DNA of 64,000 nt from Vibrio sp. 16 (GCF_963681195.1 NZ_OY808997.1:2232001-2296000); one strand, 5' to 3'; numbered from the stretch's first letter, positions 21,401-30,628 are shown. The notes: generated from the sequence alone by a model not told the origin. A program made the numbers and translations.

Positions 21401-21794
21401 ATTCTTCGCTATTGGTTAATAGATAAACAGCAAAAACACTAACAAAAGAAGACTTTTATAACCAATAAAAAGAATTATAAACCGAATTTTTCAATTATTG
21501 AGAAAAATATCAGTTTTTTGGTATATTTTGTCCTTCTATTCTACTTTATGCTTATTATTTAGATATACTACTCGTCCTCTGTATGTATATAACAATTCTT
21601 AACATACAGTTTCTTCGACTCCTTCGTGATTCGATCTAGGTGATAAACGGCTTTTTTAAGGTGACATGGCCAACATATGTTGGCGCTGCTTAAAGACTAC
21701 CTTATACGGTATTCCACTGATTATTAAGTGCCATAGAAGCACAACAGTAGCTAAGCAGTCGTATTTGAGTTTATTGACCATTTGGATTGAAGAC
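21401..21794 (+). promoter_or_regulatory. Long AT-rich regulatory region and probable 5' UTR of aphA
   Basis: No gene is visible in this 394 bp stretch. It is strongly AT-rich to about 21560. An inverted repeat CTGTATG (21579-21585)/CATACAG (21603-21609) with a 17-base gap could be an operator. A perfect 16 bp palindrome, GCCAACATATGTTGGC, sits at 21669-21684, about 110 bp before the aphA start, where it would form a strong hairpin in the mRNA leader. In Vibrio, aphA is controlled by LuxR/HapR, by AphA itself and by Qrr small RNAs acting on the leader; which element does what cannot be told from sequence alone. Confidence 0.55.
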
Positions 21795-22334
21795 ATGTCA
21801 TTACCACACGTTATTCTGACAGTACTGAGCACACGCGATGCTACTGGCTACGATATCACCAAAGAATTTTCAGCAACCATCGGCTACTTCTGGAAAGCTA
21901 GCCACCAGCAAGTCTATCGTGAGCTTAACAAAATGGCTCAAAACGAGCTTGTAACTTGCGTATTAGAACCTCAAGAAGGCAAACCTGATCGTAAGGTTTA
22001 CTCCATCACAGACGCGGGTCGCACAGCGCTTGGTGAATGGTTCGACCAACCAACTGCGCACCCAACAGTGCGTGATGAATTCTCAGCAAAACTCATGGCG
22101 TGTGCCGTTCAACCATCGGCGCCATACCGAGTTCAGCTAGCAGAGCTGGTTGAGGAGTCTCGCAAACTCGTTGCGCATTACCAAGAAATTGAAAGTGCGT
22201 ACTACTCAACACCATCTACTTTGGACAAGCAGCAACGTCTAGAGCGCTTAACATTGCGCCGCAATCTTCTGGTTCGCCAAGCTTGGATTGAGTGGGCAGA
22301 CGAAGTACTCAGCGAGCTTGCAGAGCTAGGCTAA
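21795..22334 (+). CDS. aphA: Low-cell-density quorum-sensing master regulator AphA (PadR family)
   Basis: PadR-type transcription factor that controls low-density and virulence/biofilm genes in Vibrio. From the ATG at 21795 the protein has 179 residues, the known AphA length. The N-terminal winged helix (MSLPHVILTVLSTRDATGYD, then YFWKASHQQVYRELNKM) is followed by the antiparallel coiled-coil dimer domain (about 100-179; ESRKLVAHYQEIESAYY, LTLRRNLLVRQAWIEWADEVL). The N-terminal half is almost identical to V. cholerae AphA as I recall it. The frame extends upstream to 21666, but those residues overlap the palindromic leader and look non-coding. Confidence 0.97.
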   Translation: MSLPHVILTVLSTRDATGYDITKEFSATIGYFWKASHQQVYRELNKMAQNELVTCVLEPQEGKPDRKVYSITDAGRTALGEWFDQPTAHPTVRDEFSAKLMACAVQPSAPYRVQLAELVEESRKLVAHYQEIESAYYSTPSTLDKQQRLERLTLRRNLLVRQAWIEWADEVLSELAELG

Positions 22335-22353
22335 TTACCGCGCTATTCCATAC

Positions 22354-22380
22354 AAGCCGAATCCACGGATTCGGCTTTTT
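22354..22380 (+). terminator. Terminator of aphA
   Basis: The 10 bp stem AGCCGAATCC with GGATTCGGCT has a minimal loop and is followed by TTTTT, about 20 bp after the aphA stop. Confidence 0.92.
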
Positions 22381-22445
22381 AGTGCCTGCCATTTTGAGTT
22401 CCGTCGTAACTTTATAAAAGCAAAAGGAATTGTGTGCAAAACCAC

Positions 22446-22480
22446 GTCACTATATGTCCTTCTATGTGACTAAAGGACAT
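22446..22480 (+). promoter_or_regulatory. Two overlapping, mutually exclusive hairpins at the C13-peptidase ribosome binding site
   Basis: Stem A pairs GTCAC(T)ATA at 22446-22454 with TATGTGAC at 22463-22470 (8 bp, one bulge). Stem B pairs ATGTCCTT at 22454-22461 with AAGGACAT at 22473-22480 (8 bp). The 5' arm of B is the loop of A. The 3' arm of B contains the only Shine-Dalgarno-like AAGGA before the ATG at 22489. Forming A would free the ribosome binding site and forming B would hide it. The connecting loops (0-2 bases) are too short for a pseudoknot. The switch reading is inference. Confidence 0.45.
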
Positions 22481-22488
22481 TTCCCCTG

Positions 22489-23301
22489 ATGACGAGACCA
22501 ATCTCCAAGCTCATTGCGAACCTATTTCTTTGTCTGATACTCAGTGGATGCGTTAACCAAGCGCTGCTGGATGCGCAGCCAGCATTGGTCACAGCGCAAA
22601 GCACGAATCTCACCCCGCAGTCCCCTGATAAGGTTGAGATGTATTTTGTGGGCTTTGCTGCGGACTCTTCCCAGAACGTATTCATGAAAGAAGTCAGTTA
22701 TGTCCAGCAGCTATTTGATCAACGGTTTGAAACCGAAGGGCGCTCGCTACTACTGATCAACAATCGCCAGACCCAAAATGATTACCCAATGGCGACATCA
22801 GACAACTTATCCGCAACCCTCACCGCTATTGGCCAGCAAATGGATGTCGACAACGATATTCTGTTTCTTTACCTCTCTGGGCATGGTGAATTTCGCTTTG
22901 GCTTGAATGTGAGTTTTGGGCCAAATCACAACGAAACCATTTCGCCTAAAGAGCTCAAGGCGATGTTAGACAACTCAGGGATCAAATGGCGAGTGGTTGT
23001 AGTTTCAGCCTGCTTCTCTGGCAACTTCGTGAGTCAGCTTGCCGATTTAAACACCCTAGTCATTAGCGCCTCCGATCCTAACCACCCCTCGTTTGGATGC
23101 ACCAATACCGCAGAATTCACCTTCTTTGGTGAAGCCTTCTTCAAAAATAATCTGACAAGAACACACTCATTTTTCCAGGCTTTTCTCGCGGCAAAAGAAG
23201 AAGTCACACTGAGAGAAACCAAGCTCGGTTTCGATAACTCGAACCCAATGTACCAAAGTGCTAAACCAATCGATGACCAGCTGTCTTTAATGGACCTATG
23301 A
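22489..23301 (+). CDS. C13-family (legumain/caspase-like) peptidase lipoprotein
   Basis: 270-residue predicted lipoprotein with a clan CD cysteine-protease fold. The signal peptide ends in lipobox LSGC (Cys21 acylated), which points to a membrane-anchored periplasmic or surface protein. From about residue 48 the C13 domain is complete: VEMYFVGFAADSSQNVFM, then the catalytic His132 in LYLSGHGE and the catalytic Cys175 in VVVSACFSGNFV, each after a hydrophobic strand as in legumain and caspases. ASDPNHPSFGC with TFFGEAFF is typical of bacterial C13 members. Substrate and role are not known to me. It follows the aphA terminator and converges on cysE, so it stands alone; two alternative hairpins lie over its ribosome binding site. 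Confidence 0.87.
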   Translation: MTRPISKLIANLFLCLILSGCVNQALLDAQPALVTAQSTNLTPQSPDKVEMYFVGFAADSSQNVFMKEVSYVQQLFDQRFETEGRSLLLINNRQTQNDYPMATSDNLSATLTAIGQQMDVDNDILFLYLSGHGEFRFGLNVSFGPNHNETISPKELKAMLDNSGIKWRVVVVSACFSGNFVSQLADLNTLVISASDPNHPSFGCTNTAEFTFFGEAFFKNNLTRTHSFFQAFLAAKEEVTLRETKLGFDNSNPMYQSAKPIDDQLSLMDL

Positions 23302-23302
23302 A

Positions 23303-23336
23303 ACAAAAAAGCCAGCTAGATAACTAGCTGGCTTCT
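23303..23336 (-). terminator. Terminator at the C13 peptidase/cysE junction
   Basis: A perfect 10 bp stem, AGCCAGCTAG with CTAGCTGGCT, has loop ATAA. The T6 run on the minus-strand side marks it mainly as the terminator of cysE. On the plus strand the tail is CTTCTT, so it may serve the peptidase gene weakly. Confidence 0.87.
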
Positions 23337-23357
23337 TAGATGAGCATTTTCGAAGGG

Positions 23358-24179
23358 CTATATCCCGTCGCCACCAATAAAGCTTTGGGATTTACCATTG
23401 AATTGTTGGTCCATATCCAATGACGGCTTATCGGTTTTCGGTCTACCGACAATCTTGGCAGGCACCCCCGCCACGGTCGTATGAGCAGGCACGGGTTGCA
23501 GCACTACGGAGCAAGAACCAATCTTAGCGCCTTCGCCGACCTCGATGTTGCCGAGAATTTTTGCCCCAGCACCAATCATCACGCCTTCGCGAATTTTCGG
23601 GTGACGATCCCCGCACTCTTTACCTGTACCGCCAAGTGTCACATCTTGAAGGATGGAGACATCATTCTCCACCACCGCGGTTTCACCAATCACAATACCC
23701 GTTGCATGGTCTAACATGATGCCACGGCCAATGCGGGCAGCTGGGTGAATATCCACCTGACAAGCCACAGAGATTTGGTTTTGAAGATACGTCGCAAGAG
23801 CGACTCGACCTTGCTTCCAAAGCCAGTTAGCAACGCGATACCCTTGCAGCGCGTGATACCCTTTCAAATAGAGTAATGGCATTGAGTACATTGCGACCGC
23901 TGGATCTCGATTTACCGTCGCGCAAATGTCACACGCTGCGGCTTCGGTAATCTTTGGATCGGCATTAAACGCCTCTTCAACGACTTCACGTACCGCCATA
24001 GCCGGCATTGAAGCAGTATTGAGCTTGTTGGCAAGAATGTAGCTCAACGCCGACGCTAAGCTGTCGTGTTTAATGATCGTGGCATGATAAAAGCTCGCAA
24101 GCATAGGCTCTTGCTCCGAGAGCTCTCTTGCTTCACGAACAATCGCTTGCCAAACGTTCTTTTTTTCGCAATGTTTCAT
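23358..24179 (-). CDS. cysE: Serine O-acetyltransferase
   Basis: Cytoplasmic hexameric enzyme that acetylates serine, committing it to cysteine synthesis. The 273 residues have the N-terminal helical SATase domain (about 1-140; LASFYHATIIKHDSLASALS) and a left-handed beta helix of hexapeptide repeats (IGRGIMLDHATGIVIGETAV to KIGSCSVVLQPVPAHTTVAG). The C-terminal tail, ending in Ile, is the type that docks into CysK. It is the last gene of the rhodanese protein-secB-gpsA-cysE cluster, 63 bp after gpsA. Confidence 0.97.
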   Translation of the reverse strand: MKHCEKKNVWQAIVREARELSEQEPMLASFYHATIIKHDSLASALSYILANKLNTASMPAMAVREVVEEAFNADPKITEAAACDICATVNRDPAVAMYSMPLLYLKGYHALQGYRVANWLWKQGRVALATYLQNQISVACQVDIHPAARIGRGIMLDHATGIVIGETAVVENDVSILQDVTLGGTGKECGDRHPKIREGVMIGAGAKILGNIEVGEGAKIGSCSVVLQPVPAHTTVAGVPAKIVGRPKTDKPSLDMDQQFNGKSQSFIGGDGI

Positions 24180-24242
24180 GTGCTTTCCTAGTATCCAATC
24201 CTTGTTGCTAGATACGATCTTTCTTCTAGTAGCTGGGTAGCC

Positions 24243-25277
24243 TTATGCCTCTGCCTTCTTATCGCGAGCAAGAAGATCCTTCGCAGCGAGTCGCGCATCC
24301 TTTCCTTGATACAATACTTGATAGATTTGATCAACAATTGGCATCTCAACGCCCATGCGTTCAGCCAACAAAAACACTTCTTTGGTATTGCGATAGCCTT
24401 CAACCACCTGACCAATTTCATTCTGTGCCGTATCCACATCCTTGCCTTGACCTAAAGCCAAACCAAAGCGGCGGTTACGTGATTGGTTATCTGTACAAGT
24501 CAGTACCAGATCGCCAAGACCCGCCATGCCCATAAACGTTTCCGCTTGTGCACCTAGAGCAGCTCCCAAGCGGCTCATTTCCGCGAGACCACGGGTAATT
24601 AATGCGGTACGAGCGTTCGCGCCAAAACCAATGCCATCTGACATACCCGCGCCAATCGCAATCACGTTCTTCACCGCGCCGCCCAACTGCATGCCAGTAA
24701 AGTCACTGTTTGCGTACACTCGGAATGTTTTACTGCAATGAATTTTTTCTTGGAGATCGGCAACAAACTCGGCATCTGGTGAAGCTACCGAGATAGCCGT
24801 CGGCATACCCATCGCTAACTCTTTCGCAAACGTCGGGCCAGATAACACTGCCAGTGAGTAGCCTTCCCCTAGCGCGTCGTAAGCCACATCTTTTAACAAA
24901 CGACCCGTTTCTGGCTCCAACCCTTTCGTTGCCCAGCAGATGCGCGTATCGTCGCGCAGGAAAGGCTTCACGCTGTTCAATACAATACCAAACACATGGC
25001 TCGGTACGACAACCAAAAGGTCACGGCTAGACTGAACCGCTTTTTCTAGATCAGACTCAACGATTAAACTCTCTGGAAAATCAATACCAGGTAGAAACTC
25101 ATGGTTAGCGCGATCGGCTTCCAAACGCGCCATGTGTTCTGGCTCGTGCCCCCAGATTACGATGTTCGCACCGTTGCGAGCCAACGAGATCGCGAGCGAG
25201 GTGCCGTATGACCCCGCTCCAAGAACCACCATTGAAATCTCTTTACCGTAGGCATTGTTGGTATTTTTATCTGTCAT
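24243..25277 (-). CDS. gpsA: Glycerol-3-phosphate dehydrogenase [NAD(P)+]
   Basis: Cytoplasmic enzyme reducing dihydroxyacetone phosphate to sn-glycerol 3-phosphate for phospholipid synthesis. The 344 residues contain the dinucleotide motif [13 protein letters not shown] near residue 17, [17 protein letters not shown], the catalytic lysine region [14 protein letters not shown] and [20 protein letters not shown]. It lies between secB and cysE on the minus strand, the usual enterobacterial/Vibrio order. A terminator-like hairpin after secB suggests gpsA-cysE may also have a separate promoter. Confidence 0.97.
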   Translation of the reverse strand: MTDKNTNNAYGKEISMVVLGAGSYGTSLAISLARNGANIVIWGHEPEHMARLEADRANHEFLPGIDFPESLIVESDLEKAVQSSRDLLVVVPSHVFGIVLNSVKPFLRDDTRICWATKGLEPETGRLLKDVAYDALGEGYSLAVLSGPTFAKELAMGMPTAISVASPDAEFVADLQEKIHCSKTFRVYANSDFTGMQLGGAVKNVIAIGAGMSDGIGFGANARTALITRGLAEMSRLGAALGAQAETFMGMAGLGDLVLTCTDNQSRNRRFGLALGQGKDVDTAQNEIGQVVEGYRNTKEVFLLAERMGVEMPIVDQIYQVLYQGKDARLAAKDLLARDKKAEA

Positions 25278-25360
25278 TGTTCCGCCTGATTGTCGTGTAA
25301 GTGACTAGAATCCAGTTGTCATCGCCTTGATGAGTAAGACGCTGAAAACTCCACTCTACT

Positions 25361-25408
25361 TAAAGAAAAAATGCACAGCGCATCAACATGAAGATACTCT
25401 GTGCATTT
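25361..25408 (-). terminator. Probable terminator of secB
   Basis: AAATGCACAG and CTGTGCATTT arms (10 bp, perfect) are followed by T6 on the minus strand, 32 bp after the secB stop. The 20-base loop is long for an intrinsic terminator, so partial read-through into gpsA is plausible. Confidence 0.6.
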
Positions 25409-25439
25409 GATTCCCGCTCTGTAAAACAGAGTCAGTCAA

Positions 25440-25907
25440 TTAAGCTTCCGCTTGGCCTTCCGCCTGAGCTTGTTGCTGTAGGTAGTTCATAAACAGTGCA
25501 TCAAAGTTAACTGGTGCAAGGTTTAGTTGTGGGAACGTACCTTTAACAACTAGGCTAGAAATCGTTTCACGAGCGTATGGGAATAGAATGTTTGGACAGA
25601 ACGCACCTAGACAGTGAGCGAGTTGACCTGCTTCCATTTTCTCTGCTGTGAAAATACCGCCTTGCTGTACTTCACATAGGAACGCTGTCTCTTCTGCATT
25701 TTTCACAGTAACAGTCAAACGAAGCACAACTTCGTAAACACCCTCACCCAGTTCACGGCTTTGCGTGTCTAGATCCAGTTTCACATCTGGGTTCCACTCT
25801 TTTTGGAACATGTCTGGTGAATTTGGCGCTTCGAAAGAAACGTCTTTTAGGAAGATACGTTGAATTGCGAAGTTTTGAGCTTCTTGTTGCGGTGCTGCTT
25901 CAGCCAT
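25440..25907 (-). CDS. secB: Protein-export chaperone SecB
   Basis: Tetrameric cytoplasmic chaperone that keeps preproteins unfolded and hands them to SecA. The 155 residues match the family length and show [19 protein letters not shown], the conserved EVQQGGIF segment, [17 protein letters not shown] and a flexible acidic/Gln-rich tail that contacts SecA. It follows a rhodanese-domain gene, with gpsA downstream. In E. coli grxC lies between the rhodanese gene and secB; here that position is 165 bp of non-coding DNA. Confidence 0.97.
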   Translation of the reverse strand: MAEAAPQQEAQNFAIQRIFLKDVSFEAPNSPDMFQKEWNPDVKLDLDTQSRELGEGVYEVVLRLTVTVKNAEETAFLCEVQQGGIFTAEKMEAGQLAHCLGAFCPNILFPYARETISSLVVKGTFPQLNLAPVNFDALFMNYLQQQAQAEGQAEA

Positions 25908-26064
25908 TATAAAAATCCTTTAATCTTGAATTACGAGTCTGTTTCGAGACTAACTGAGAGTGCTTACGCTGACTAGGTTTCCACGCTATTTCGTGGGAGT
26001 CTTCACATCTCTCAGCGATAAACGCTGACTTTTCAATCAACGCTCCAAGCATTCGTTGTGTAAA

Positions 26065-26499
26065 TTACTTCTTACCTTTAACCAAAGGTAGGTTTGCTTC
26101 ATTCCAAGCAATAAGACCATTCTTAAGCAAGTTCACTTTTTCAAAGCCTGCTTTCGCTAGAAGGTTAGCGCTCTCTTGCGCCGTTTGACCTGTCTTGCAT
26201 ACTACGATGATTGGGTCACCTTTGCGGTTTTCAAGGCTACCAAAGTTACCTGCTTTAATATCAGACGGCAAAATGTGAACTGCATCGGTAATATGACCTT
26301 TGCGGAACTCATCTTTCGCACGAATATCAACCACAACACCATTCTCACGGTTCATCAGGGTGGTCACTTCGTTGGCAGTGATTTCTTTGTAGGCTGCTGT
26401 CGCAGACTTAACGATGTTCATGATAAGGGCGACCAAAAGACCTACCCATACCAGAGATAGAATCATGTTCTCTTGAAAAAATGCGATGTAATCTTGCAT
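26065..26499 (-). CDS. Membrane-anchored rhodanese-domain protein (YibN-like)
   Basis: Probable sulfurtransferase with one N-terminal membrane helix (about residues 10-30, ILSLVWVGLLVALIMNIV) and a single rhodanese domain (about 40-140). The active-site loop CKTGQTAQESA holds the catalytic cysteine, and VVDIRAKDEFRKGHI is the typical rhodanese entry motif. The ATG at 26499 gives 144 residues and the same N-terminus as E. coli YibN; the frame extends 12 codons upstream with no homology. First gene of the cluster with secB, gpsA and cysE; its proximity to cysteine synthesis hints at sulfur metabolism, but that is inference. Confidence 0.88.
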   Translation of the reverse strand: MQDYIAFFQENMILSLVWVGLLVALIMNIVKSATAAYKEITANEVTTLMNRENGVVVDIRAKDEFRKGHITDAVHILPSDIKAGNFGSLENRKGDPIIVVCKTGQTAQESANLLAKAGFEKVNLLKNGLIAWNEANLPLVKGKK

Positions 26500-26645
26500 G
26501 TCCTGTGCTCTTCGATGATAGAGCTGCCACTTCAAATATGAAGGCGATAGCAGCTCTAGACTAAAATTCAGATTGGGAGTATAGCGAGGTTAAGGTGCCT
26601 AAGCGAGCCAAATGCACGCACAATCACCATCTGTTGCGTATTTAG

Positions 26646-27617
26646 TCACGCTCTTGGGAATGGGAAAGCAGTCACCTGATCAATGTGATCACAGCCGATC
26701 GCCAGCATAATCAAGCGATCAACGCCCAGTGCGACGCCCGCGCACTCTGGAAGCCCTGACTCCAAAGCAGCGATCAGGTTATGATCAATCGGTTGAGGCT
26801 CCAACCCCATCTCAACGCGCTTAGCGTTGTCTTGCTCAAAACGTTTCAACTGCTCTTTGGGGTTATCCAGCTCATGGAAGCCGTTTGCCAGTTCAATCCC
26901 TTTAAAGTAGAGCTCAAAACGATCGGCGACTCTTGGATCCTGTCGATTTATTTTCGCCAAAGCGGCTTGGGAGGCTGGGAAATCATAAACAAATGCCGGA
27001 GTCTTTTGGCCTATCTTAGCTTCGACGCCGATGCTAAATAGCAATTGCAGTAGGGTATCGCGATCGTCTTCAGGCTCTGCAATATCACTCAGCCCCAGCT
27101 TGGCCGCCACCACTTTGAGTTCCTGCATCGAACCTTCTAACGGGCACACACCAAGTACGTCCATGAAAGCTTGCTGGTAAGTCATACGCTCAGCAGCGCC
27201 ACACTTCAATACTAGTTGCAGTAGGTCGTCCATCTCATCCATTAACTGGTGATGGTCAAAGCCAACTCGGTACCACTCGAGCATAGTGAATTCAGGGTTG
27301 TGGTAACGGCCATTCTCTTCATTACGAAATGCTTTATTGATCTGATAAATACAACCACTACCCGCCGCCAAGAGGCGCTTCATATGGAACTCTGGGCTCG
27401 TCATAAAATAGAGCTTACTGCCGTCGGCGTAACCTGGACCAACAAACTCCGTTTGGAACGTGTGTAAGTGAACATCGGTCACCGTCGCATGGCTCATTGC
27501 GGGTGTATCAACTTCCAATACATCACGCTCTAGGAAAAACTGACGGATCTGGTTCAACAAATGCGCACGTTGACGCAATTGCTCTACCGAAGCGGTGGGC
27601 TGCCAATCTTGGTTCAT
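26646..27617 (-). CDS. epmA: Elongation factor P--(R)-beta-lysine ligase
   Basis: Truncated class II lysyl-tRNA synthetase paralogue (EpmA/PoxA/GenX) that attaches beta-lysine to a lysine of elongation factor P, easing translation of polyproline stretches. The 323 residues contain only the catalytic core: motif 2 as [19 protein letters not shown] and motif 3 as [15 protein letters not shown] near the C-terminus. No tRNA-anticodon-binding domain is present, which separates it from LysS. It is divergent from frdABCD, as in E. coli. Confidence 0.96.
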   Translation of the reverse strand: MNQDWQPTASVEQLRQRAHLLNQIRQFFLERDVLEVDTPAMSHATVTDVHLHTFQTEFVGPGYADGSKLYFMTSPEFHMKRLLAAGSGCIYQINKAFRNEENGRYHNPEFTMLEWYRVGFDHHQLMDEMDDLLQLVLKCGAAERMTYQQAFMDVLGVCPLEGSMQELKVVAAKLGLSDIAEPEDDRDTLLQLLFSIGVEAKIGQKTPAFVYDFPASQAALAKINRQDPRVADRFELYFKGIELANGFHELDNPKEQLKRFEQDNAKRVEMGLEPQPIDHNLIAALESGLPECAGVALGVDRLIMLAIGCDHIDQVTAFPFPRA

Positions 27618-28045
27618 AGGAACTCTCTTTAGATGTTTGATGGCGGCAAAGTATCAATTTTGTTCTTCTTTGCCTAGTGAGCGCCATTTTACCGACTTAG
27701 CCCCCTCAAAGCAGCTTTTAAAATGGGCGAATATGAAGCAAGCATTTCGCGTATTACAGCTCAAAAAACATCCGTCGCAACACGAACTATCCATGCCTGT
27801 AATGTCACGCAACAGCCGTTTAACAAAGTTCCTCGCAAGCCAAAAAGTCATAAAATCCTTTGCCGTGATTGCAGTCACATAACCTGCAAAATTTATGCTC
27901 TTACATGCATTAGTGGAGCAAAAACCTAATTACATCAATTTTTCTGAAAAAAAGCTCTTCTACACTAACCCTACCACTTTTGGGGAGTAACCCCATTTTA
28001 TTATAACAAGCGGATATTTCCGCAATTTCACACTGGAGGATAACT
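27618..28045 (+). promoter_or_regulatory. epmA-frdA divergent intergenic region with a CRP-like site
   Basis: This 428 bp stretch has no gene I can support. A CRP-like element at 27864-27879 reads CGTGA-N6-TCACA (one mismatch to TGTGA-N6-TCACA). A short hairpin, TGGGG-agtaa-CCCCA followed by TTTTATT, lies at 27981-28001 in what is probably the frd leader. I searched for a TTGAT-N4-ATCAA FNR box, which is expected for fumarate reductase, and found only a single half-site. The frdA Shine-Dalgarno GGAGG is 7 bases before its GTG. Confidence 0.5.
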
Positions 28046-29863
28046 GTGCAAACTATCACCACAGATATCGCAGTGATCGGCGCAGGCGGCGCTGGTCTTC
28101 GCACTGCTATTGCAGCAGCTGAAGCAAACCCTGACTTAGAAGTTGCTCTGATTTCTAAAGTGTACCCGATGCGTTCTCACACGGTCGCTGCAGAAGGTGG
28201 CTCAGCCGCAGTTATCAAGGATGAAGACAGCTTAGACAACCATTTCAACGATACCGTTGGCGGTGGTGACTGGCTTTGTGAACAGGATGTCGTTGAGTAC
28301 TTCGTAAAGAATGCAACTCGTGAAATGATTCAAATGGAACAGTGGGGCTGTCCATGGAGCCGTAAAGAAAACGGTGAAGTGAACGTACGCCGTTTCGGTG
28401 GCATGAAAGTCGAACGTACTTGGTTCGCTGCCGACAAAACTGGCTTCCACATGCTTCATACCCTATTCCAGACGTCGATGAAATACGACAACATCAAACG
28501 TTTTGATGAGTATTTTGTTGTGGATCTGCTTGTTGATGAAGGTGAGGTTCAAGGCCTGATCGCGATTCACATGTCAGAGGGTGAATTAGTGACCATCAAA
28601 GCAAAATCCGTTGTATTGGCAACAGGTGGCGCAGGTCGAGTTTACCACTGTAACACCAACGGCGGTATCGTAACGGGCGACGGCATGGCGATGGCTTACC
28701 GTCACGGCGTTCCTCTACGTGATATGGAATTCGTTCAGTACCACCCAACAGGTCTTCCTGGCACGGGTATCCTAATGACTGAAGGTTGTCGTGGTGAAGG
28801 CGGTATCATCGTTAACAAAGATGGCTATCGTTACCTACAAGACTACGGCATGGGCCCAGAAACTCCAGTGGGTCAACCTAAGAACAAATACATGGAACTT
28901 GGTCCACGTGACAAAGTTTCGCAAGCTTTCTGGCACGAACAACAGAAAGGCAACACCATCAAACACCCTCTTGGTGATGTGGTGCATCTAGACCTTCGCC
29001 ACCTAGGTGAAGAGTACCTACAAGAGCGTCTCCCGTTCATCTGTGAACTAGCGAAAGCTTACGTGAACGTTGACCCTGCAAAAGAGCCAATTCCAATTCG
29101 TCCAACGGTTCACTACACCATGGGTGGTATTGAAACCAACGGCGAATGTGAAACTCGCATCAAAGGTCTATTCGCAGTCGGTGAATGTGCCTCTGTGGGT
29201 CTTCACGGTGCAAACCGTCTTGGTTCTAACTCACTGGCTGAGTTCGTGGTATTCGGTCGCGTTGCGGGTGAGCAAGCAGTGAAACGTGCAGCAGAGTTTA
29301 AAGGCTGGAACGAAGAGTCAATTGCAGCTCAAGTGAAAGCAGTTGAAGAACGCATTGCCGCACTGATGAACCAAGAAGGTGATGAAAACTGGGCAACCAT
29401 CCGTACTGAAATGGGTCACACCATGGAAGCGGGTTGTGGTATCTACCGCCAAGAAGATCTAATGCAAGCAACGATTGAAAAAATCACTGAGCTGAAAGAG
29501 CGTTACAAGCGCATTAGCATCAAAGACAAAGGCAAGGTGTTCAACACAGACCTTCTTTACGCTATCGAAGTCGGTTACGGCCTAGAGGTGGCAGAAGCGA
29601 TGGTTCACTCTGCAATCTTGCGTAAAGAGTCACGTGGTGCGCACCAGCGTCTAGACGATGGTTGTACAGAGCGTGACGACGTGAACTTCCTGAAACACTC
29701 TCTCGCATTCTTCAAAGAAGACTCTGCACCAAGTATCGACTACAGCAATGTGACGATTACTAAGTCACAACCAAAAGCACGTCTATACGGTGAAGCAGCA
29801 GAGAAAGCCGCTGCAGAAGAAGCAGCGCAAGCGGCAGAGAAGCAGGCAGAGGAGCAAGCATAA
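28046..29863 (+). CDS. frdA: Fumarate reductase flavoprotein subunit
   Basis: Catalytic FAD subunit of quinol:fumarate reductase, on the cytoplasmic face of the inner membrane, used in anaerobic respiration. The 605 residues have the FAD motif [17 protein letters not shown], the covalent-FAD histidine in [14 protein letters not shown], the active-site HPTG and GCRGEGG segments, and [18 protein letters not shown]. The start is GTG with a GGAGG site. The last 30 or so residues are almost purely Ala, Glu, Lys and Gln, a low-complexity tail. Its stop overlaps the frdB start (TAATG). Confidence 0.97.
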   Translation: MQTITTDIAVIGAGGAGLRTAIAAAEANPDLEVALISKVYPMRSHTVAAEGGSAAVIKDEDSLDNHFNDTVGGGDWLCEQDVVEYFVKNATREMIQMEQWGCPWSRKENGEVNVRRFGGMKVERTWFAADKTGFHMLHTLFQTSMKYDNIKRFDEYFVVDLLVDEGEVQGLIAIHMSEGELVTIKAKSVVLATGGAGRVYHCNTNGGIVTGDGMAMAYRHGVPLRDMEFVQYHPTGLPGTGILMTEGCRGEGGIIVNKDGYRYLQDYGMGPETPVGQPKNKYMELGPRDKVSQAFWHEQQKGNTIKHPLGDVVHLDLRHLGEEYLQERLPFICELAKAYVNVDPAKEPIPIRPTVHYTMGGIETNGECETRIKGLFAVGECASVGLHGANRLGSNSLAEFVVFGRVAGEQAVKRAAEFKGWNEESIAAQVKAVEERIAALMNQEGDENWATIRTEMGHTMEAGCGIYRQEDLMQATIEKITELKERYKRISIKDKGKVFNTDLLYAIEVGYGLEVAEAMVHSAILRKESRGAHQRLDDGCTERDDVNFLKHSLAFFKEDSAPSIDYSNVTITKSQPKARLYGEAAEKAAAEEAAQAAEKQAEEQA

Positions 29864-30627
29864 TGTCAGCAAATCGCATCCAAAAAGTAGAAGTTCTGCG
29901 TTATGACCCAGAGAAAGACGCAGAACCGCATTTTCAAACCTTTGAAGTGCCATTTGATGAAACCATGTCAACGCTTGATGCGCTTGGCTACATCAAAGAC
30001 AACCTAGACAAAGACCTGTCTTACCGCTGGTCTTGTCGTATGGCGATCTGTGGTTCCTGCGGCATTATGGTCAACGGCGTGCCTAAACTTGCGTGTAAGA
30101 GCTTCCTACGCGATTACCCAAATGGCGTGAAAATTGAACCACTAGCAAACTTCCCAATCGAGAAAGATTTGATCGTGGATATGACGCCGTTTATCGAGCG
30201 CCTAGAAGCCATCAAACCTTACATCATTGGTAACGACCGTAAACCAGAAGACGGCACGAACCTACAAACACCTGAACAAATGGCAAAGTACAAGCAGTTT
30301 GCTGGCTGTATCAACTGTGGTCTGTGCTACGCAGCCTGTCCTCAGTTCGGTTTGAACCCTGAGTTCATCGGCCCTGCTGCCCTCACTCTGGCACACCGTT
30401 ACAACCTAGACAGCCGTGACAACGGTAAAGATGAGCGCATGGCGTTAATCAATGGTGAGAATGGTGCCTGGGGCTGTACCTTCGTCGGTTACTGTTCTGA
30501 AGTGTGTCCGAAAAACGTAGACCCAGCAGCAGCGGTAAACCAAGGTAAAGTGGAGTCTTCAATGGACTTCGTTATCTCCATGTTCAAACCTGATGGCACT
30601 CCAACAAAAACAGCAGAGGAGGCGTAA
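29863..30627 (+). CDS. frdB: Fumarate reductase iron-sulfur subunit
   Basis: Electron-transfer subunit linking quinol oxidation in FrdCD to FrdA. The 254 residues carry the [2Fe-2S] ligands in [10 protein letters not shown] with a further Cys in LACK, the [4Fe-4S] motif [12 protein letters not shown] and the [3Fe-4S]/[4Fe-4S] motif [12 protein letters not shown]. The start codon overlaps the frdA stop by one base, and frdC follows almost immediately, so translation is coupled. Confidence 0.98.
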   Translation: MSANRIQKVEVLRYDPEKDAEPHFQTFEVPFDETMSTLDALGYIKDNLDKDLSYRWSCRMAICGSCGIMVNGVPKLACKSFLRDYPNGVKIEPLANFPIEKDLIVDMTPFIERLEAIKPYIIGNDRKPEDGTNLQTPEQMAKYKQFAGCINCGLCYAACPQFGLNPEFIGPAALTLAHRYNLDSRDNGKDERMALINGENGAWGCTFVGYCSEVCPKNVDPAAAVNQGKVESSMDFVISMFKPDGTPTKTAEEA

Positions 30628-30628
30628 G

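Noticed and set aside
21666..21794. 43-codon N-terminal extension of aphA
   Set aside because: It overlaps the palindromic leader, and the protein from 21795 has exactly the known AphA length.
22446..22480. H-type pseudoknot from the two overlapping stems before the C13 peptidase
   Set aside because: The connecting loops would be 0 to 2 bases, too short to span the helices; alternative hairpins are the realistic reading.
27723..27929. Short open frames in the epmA-frdA gap
   Set aside because: No ribosome binding site, no recognisable motif and overlap with the CRP-like site; they look like chance frames.
27920..27950. FNR box near ATCAA upstream of frdA
   Set aside because: Only one half-site is present; the paired TTGAT half is absent.
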